A DNA stretch of 6,325 nt from Bacillota bacterium (GTDB lineage Bacteria; Bacillota; Clostridia; Oscillospirales; Ruminococcaceae): contig JAEXNS010000327.1 of assembly GCA_023439605.1 (NCBI GenBank), forward strand, positions 1-6,325, read 5' to 3'. Position 1 is the first letter of the stretch; the number at the start of each line of letters is the position of its first letter. The notes under the pieces were generated by a model, which worked only from the letters and a program-made list of their open reading frames with translations, made no database searches and was not told the DNA's origin. Shown here one piece after another: positions 5,567-6,325 of this stretch. The translations under genes were made by a program, and so were the position numbers.

Positions 5567-6325
5567 TTAAGATTTATAAATTTTTATTGCATCATAAAGT
5601 CTTTTTTTTATTTTTTCTCTTATAAAATCAGGAGACAAGACTTCAGCATAACTAGAATAGGATAATATATAACTATAAAGCCATTCGTTTTCAAGTGAAT
5701 GCATCGTAGCAATGTAGTTTCCATCATCATCTTTTTTTAATTGCTCATCATCAAACTCATCGAAAATCCTAAAAGCTTGAGATGATGATATTTTCAAAAC
5801 AACTTCAATGTTCGAGTTTAAATAGTTTTCATATGTTGCATCATTTTCCTCTAAATATTGACGGTCAAAATGTTCATCAAGCAGAACTATGTTTTTTATT
5901 CTGGTTAGTTTAAAAATTCTCATGGCGTTTTTTTCACAACAAAATGATTTGATATACCAAGCTCGTGCTTTAAACCATAGCTTTAAAGGTTCCACTTTTC
6001 GTGCGGTCTTTGTGCCATCTAAACCATAATAATCAAAATACACACGATTTTTGTTTATAATAGCATCTTTGATAATTTTAACAGTTTCCTGCTTGTAATT
6101 ACTCCATTCTGAAAAATCTACTTCAATCCAATTTGTACAATTCACATCAAAAATATTGCTTAACTTTGAAATTACTGAATTGATTTCAGGATAATTTACA
6201 GAGTTTAAACCCTTGAGTGCAGTTAATATTTCATTTTGTTCTTTTTTTGAAAGAAATGACTTGTCTTTTGTAAAGTTATCTGTTAAGCGTATACCGCCAT
6301 CTTTACCCTTTAAAGCGTATATGGG
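5567..6325 (-). CDS. WYL-domain transcriptional regulator, YafY type (N-terminus outside window)
   Basis: The frame is open from the window edge to the stop at 5569-5567, giving 252 visible residues and no start. The first visible residues, PIYALKGKDGGIRL, match the wing of the HTH_11-type winged helix in YafY-like regulators. About 45-55 residues, including the recognition helix, therefore lie beyond the edge. A GTG at 6145-6143 could be taken as a start, but the protein is clearly homologous well upstream of it, so it is internal. The WYL domain spans about residues 80-150 of the visible part, with the motif as WYI (123-125) in RAWYIKSFC and the RIFKLTRI stretch (136-143). A C-terminal WCX-type region follows (about 170-252). 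Such proteins bind DNA as dimers and sense a ligand, often a nucleic acid or nucleotide, through the WYL domain. It sits 108 bp upstream of the zinc-ribbon/GyrI-like gene on the same strand and probably regulates it or is co-transcribed with it. Confidence 0.9.
   Translation of the reverse strand, partial: PIYALKGKDGGIRLTDNFTKDKSFLSKKEQNEILTALKGLNSVNYPEINSVISKLSNIFDVNCTNWIEVDFSEWSNYKQETVKIIKDAIINKNRVYFDYYGLDGTKTARKVEPLKLWFKARAWYIKSFCCEKNAMRIFKLTRIKNIVLLDEHFDRQYLEENDATYENYLNSNIEVVLKISSSQAFRIFDEFDDEQLKKDDDGNYIATMHSLENEWLYSYILSYSSYAEVLSPDFIREKIKKRLYDAIKIYKS

Noticed and set aside
5567..6145. Short WYL protein starting at GTG 6145-6143
   Set aside because: The frame continues to the window edge and encodes residues typical of the family (PIYALKGKDGGIRL), so the true start is outside the window.

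Overview
The window is AT-rich, with long A/T runs between genes, strong AGGAG-type ribosome binding sites and an A/T-biased codon choice. Its protein types (a soluble multi-PAS hybrid kinase, a YafY-type WYL regulator and a zinc-ribbon/effector-binding fusion) fit an anaerobic low-GC Firmicute, most likely a member of the Clostridia. The genus cannot be fixed from the sequence alone.

Layout. Positions 1-725 hold no convincing protein gene. They contain two direct copies (121-209 and 432-520) of an 89-nt sequence that aligns without gaps at about 84% identity. The two copies share two short hairpins and are separated by a plain AT-rich spacer. A series of strong, partly overlapping hairpins follows at 524-680, directly upstream of the kinase gene. 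From 726 to 4565 (+) lies one large gene for a 1279-residue hybrid histidine kinase: five PAS domains, HisKA, HATPase, two receiver domains and a C-terminal HPt domain, with no membrane segment. A strong bidirectional terminator (stem 4657-4694) separates it from two convergent minus-strand genes. These are a zinc-ribbon plus GyrI-like effector-binding protein (4727-5458) and a WYL-domain transcription regulator (5567 to the window edge, N-terminus missing). The 108-bp gap between the two minus-strand genes carries two perfect palindromes that look like operators.

How the parts may work together. The kinase is a cytoplasmic sensor with a complete His-Asp-Asp-His phosphorelay in one chain. No output response regulator is encoded in the window, so its target lies elsewhere. 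Its third PAS domain carries a Cys cluster suggestive of metal or redox sensing. The WYL regulator and the zinc-ribbon/GyrI-like protein are probably one functional pair (ligand-responsive regulator and small-molecule-binding protein), but this rests only on adjacency and domain type. The least explained part of the window is the duplicated structured repeat and hairpin array upstream of the kinase. It could be an undescribed cis-regulatory RNA, a small RNA family, or the remnant of a mobile element.
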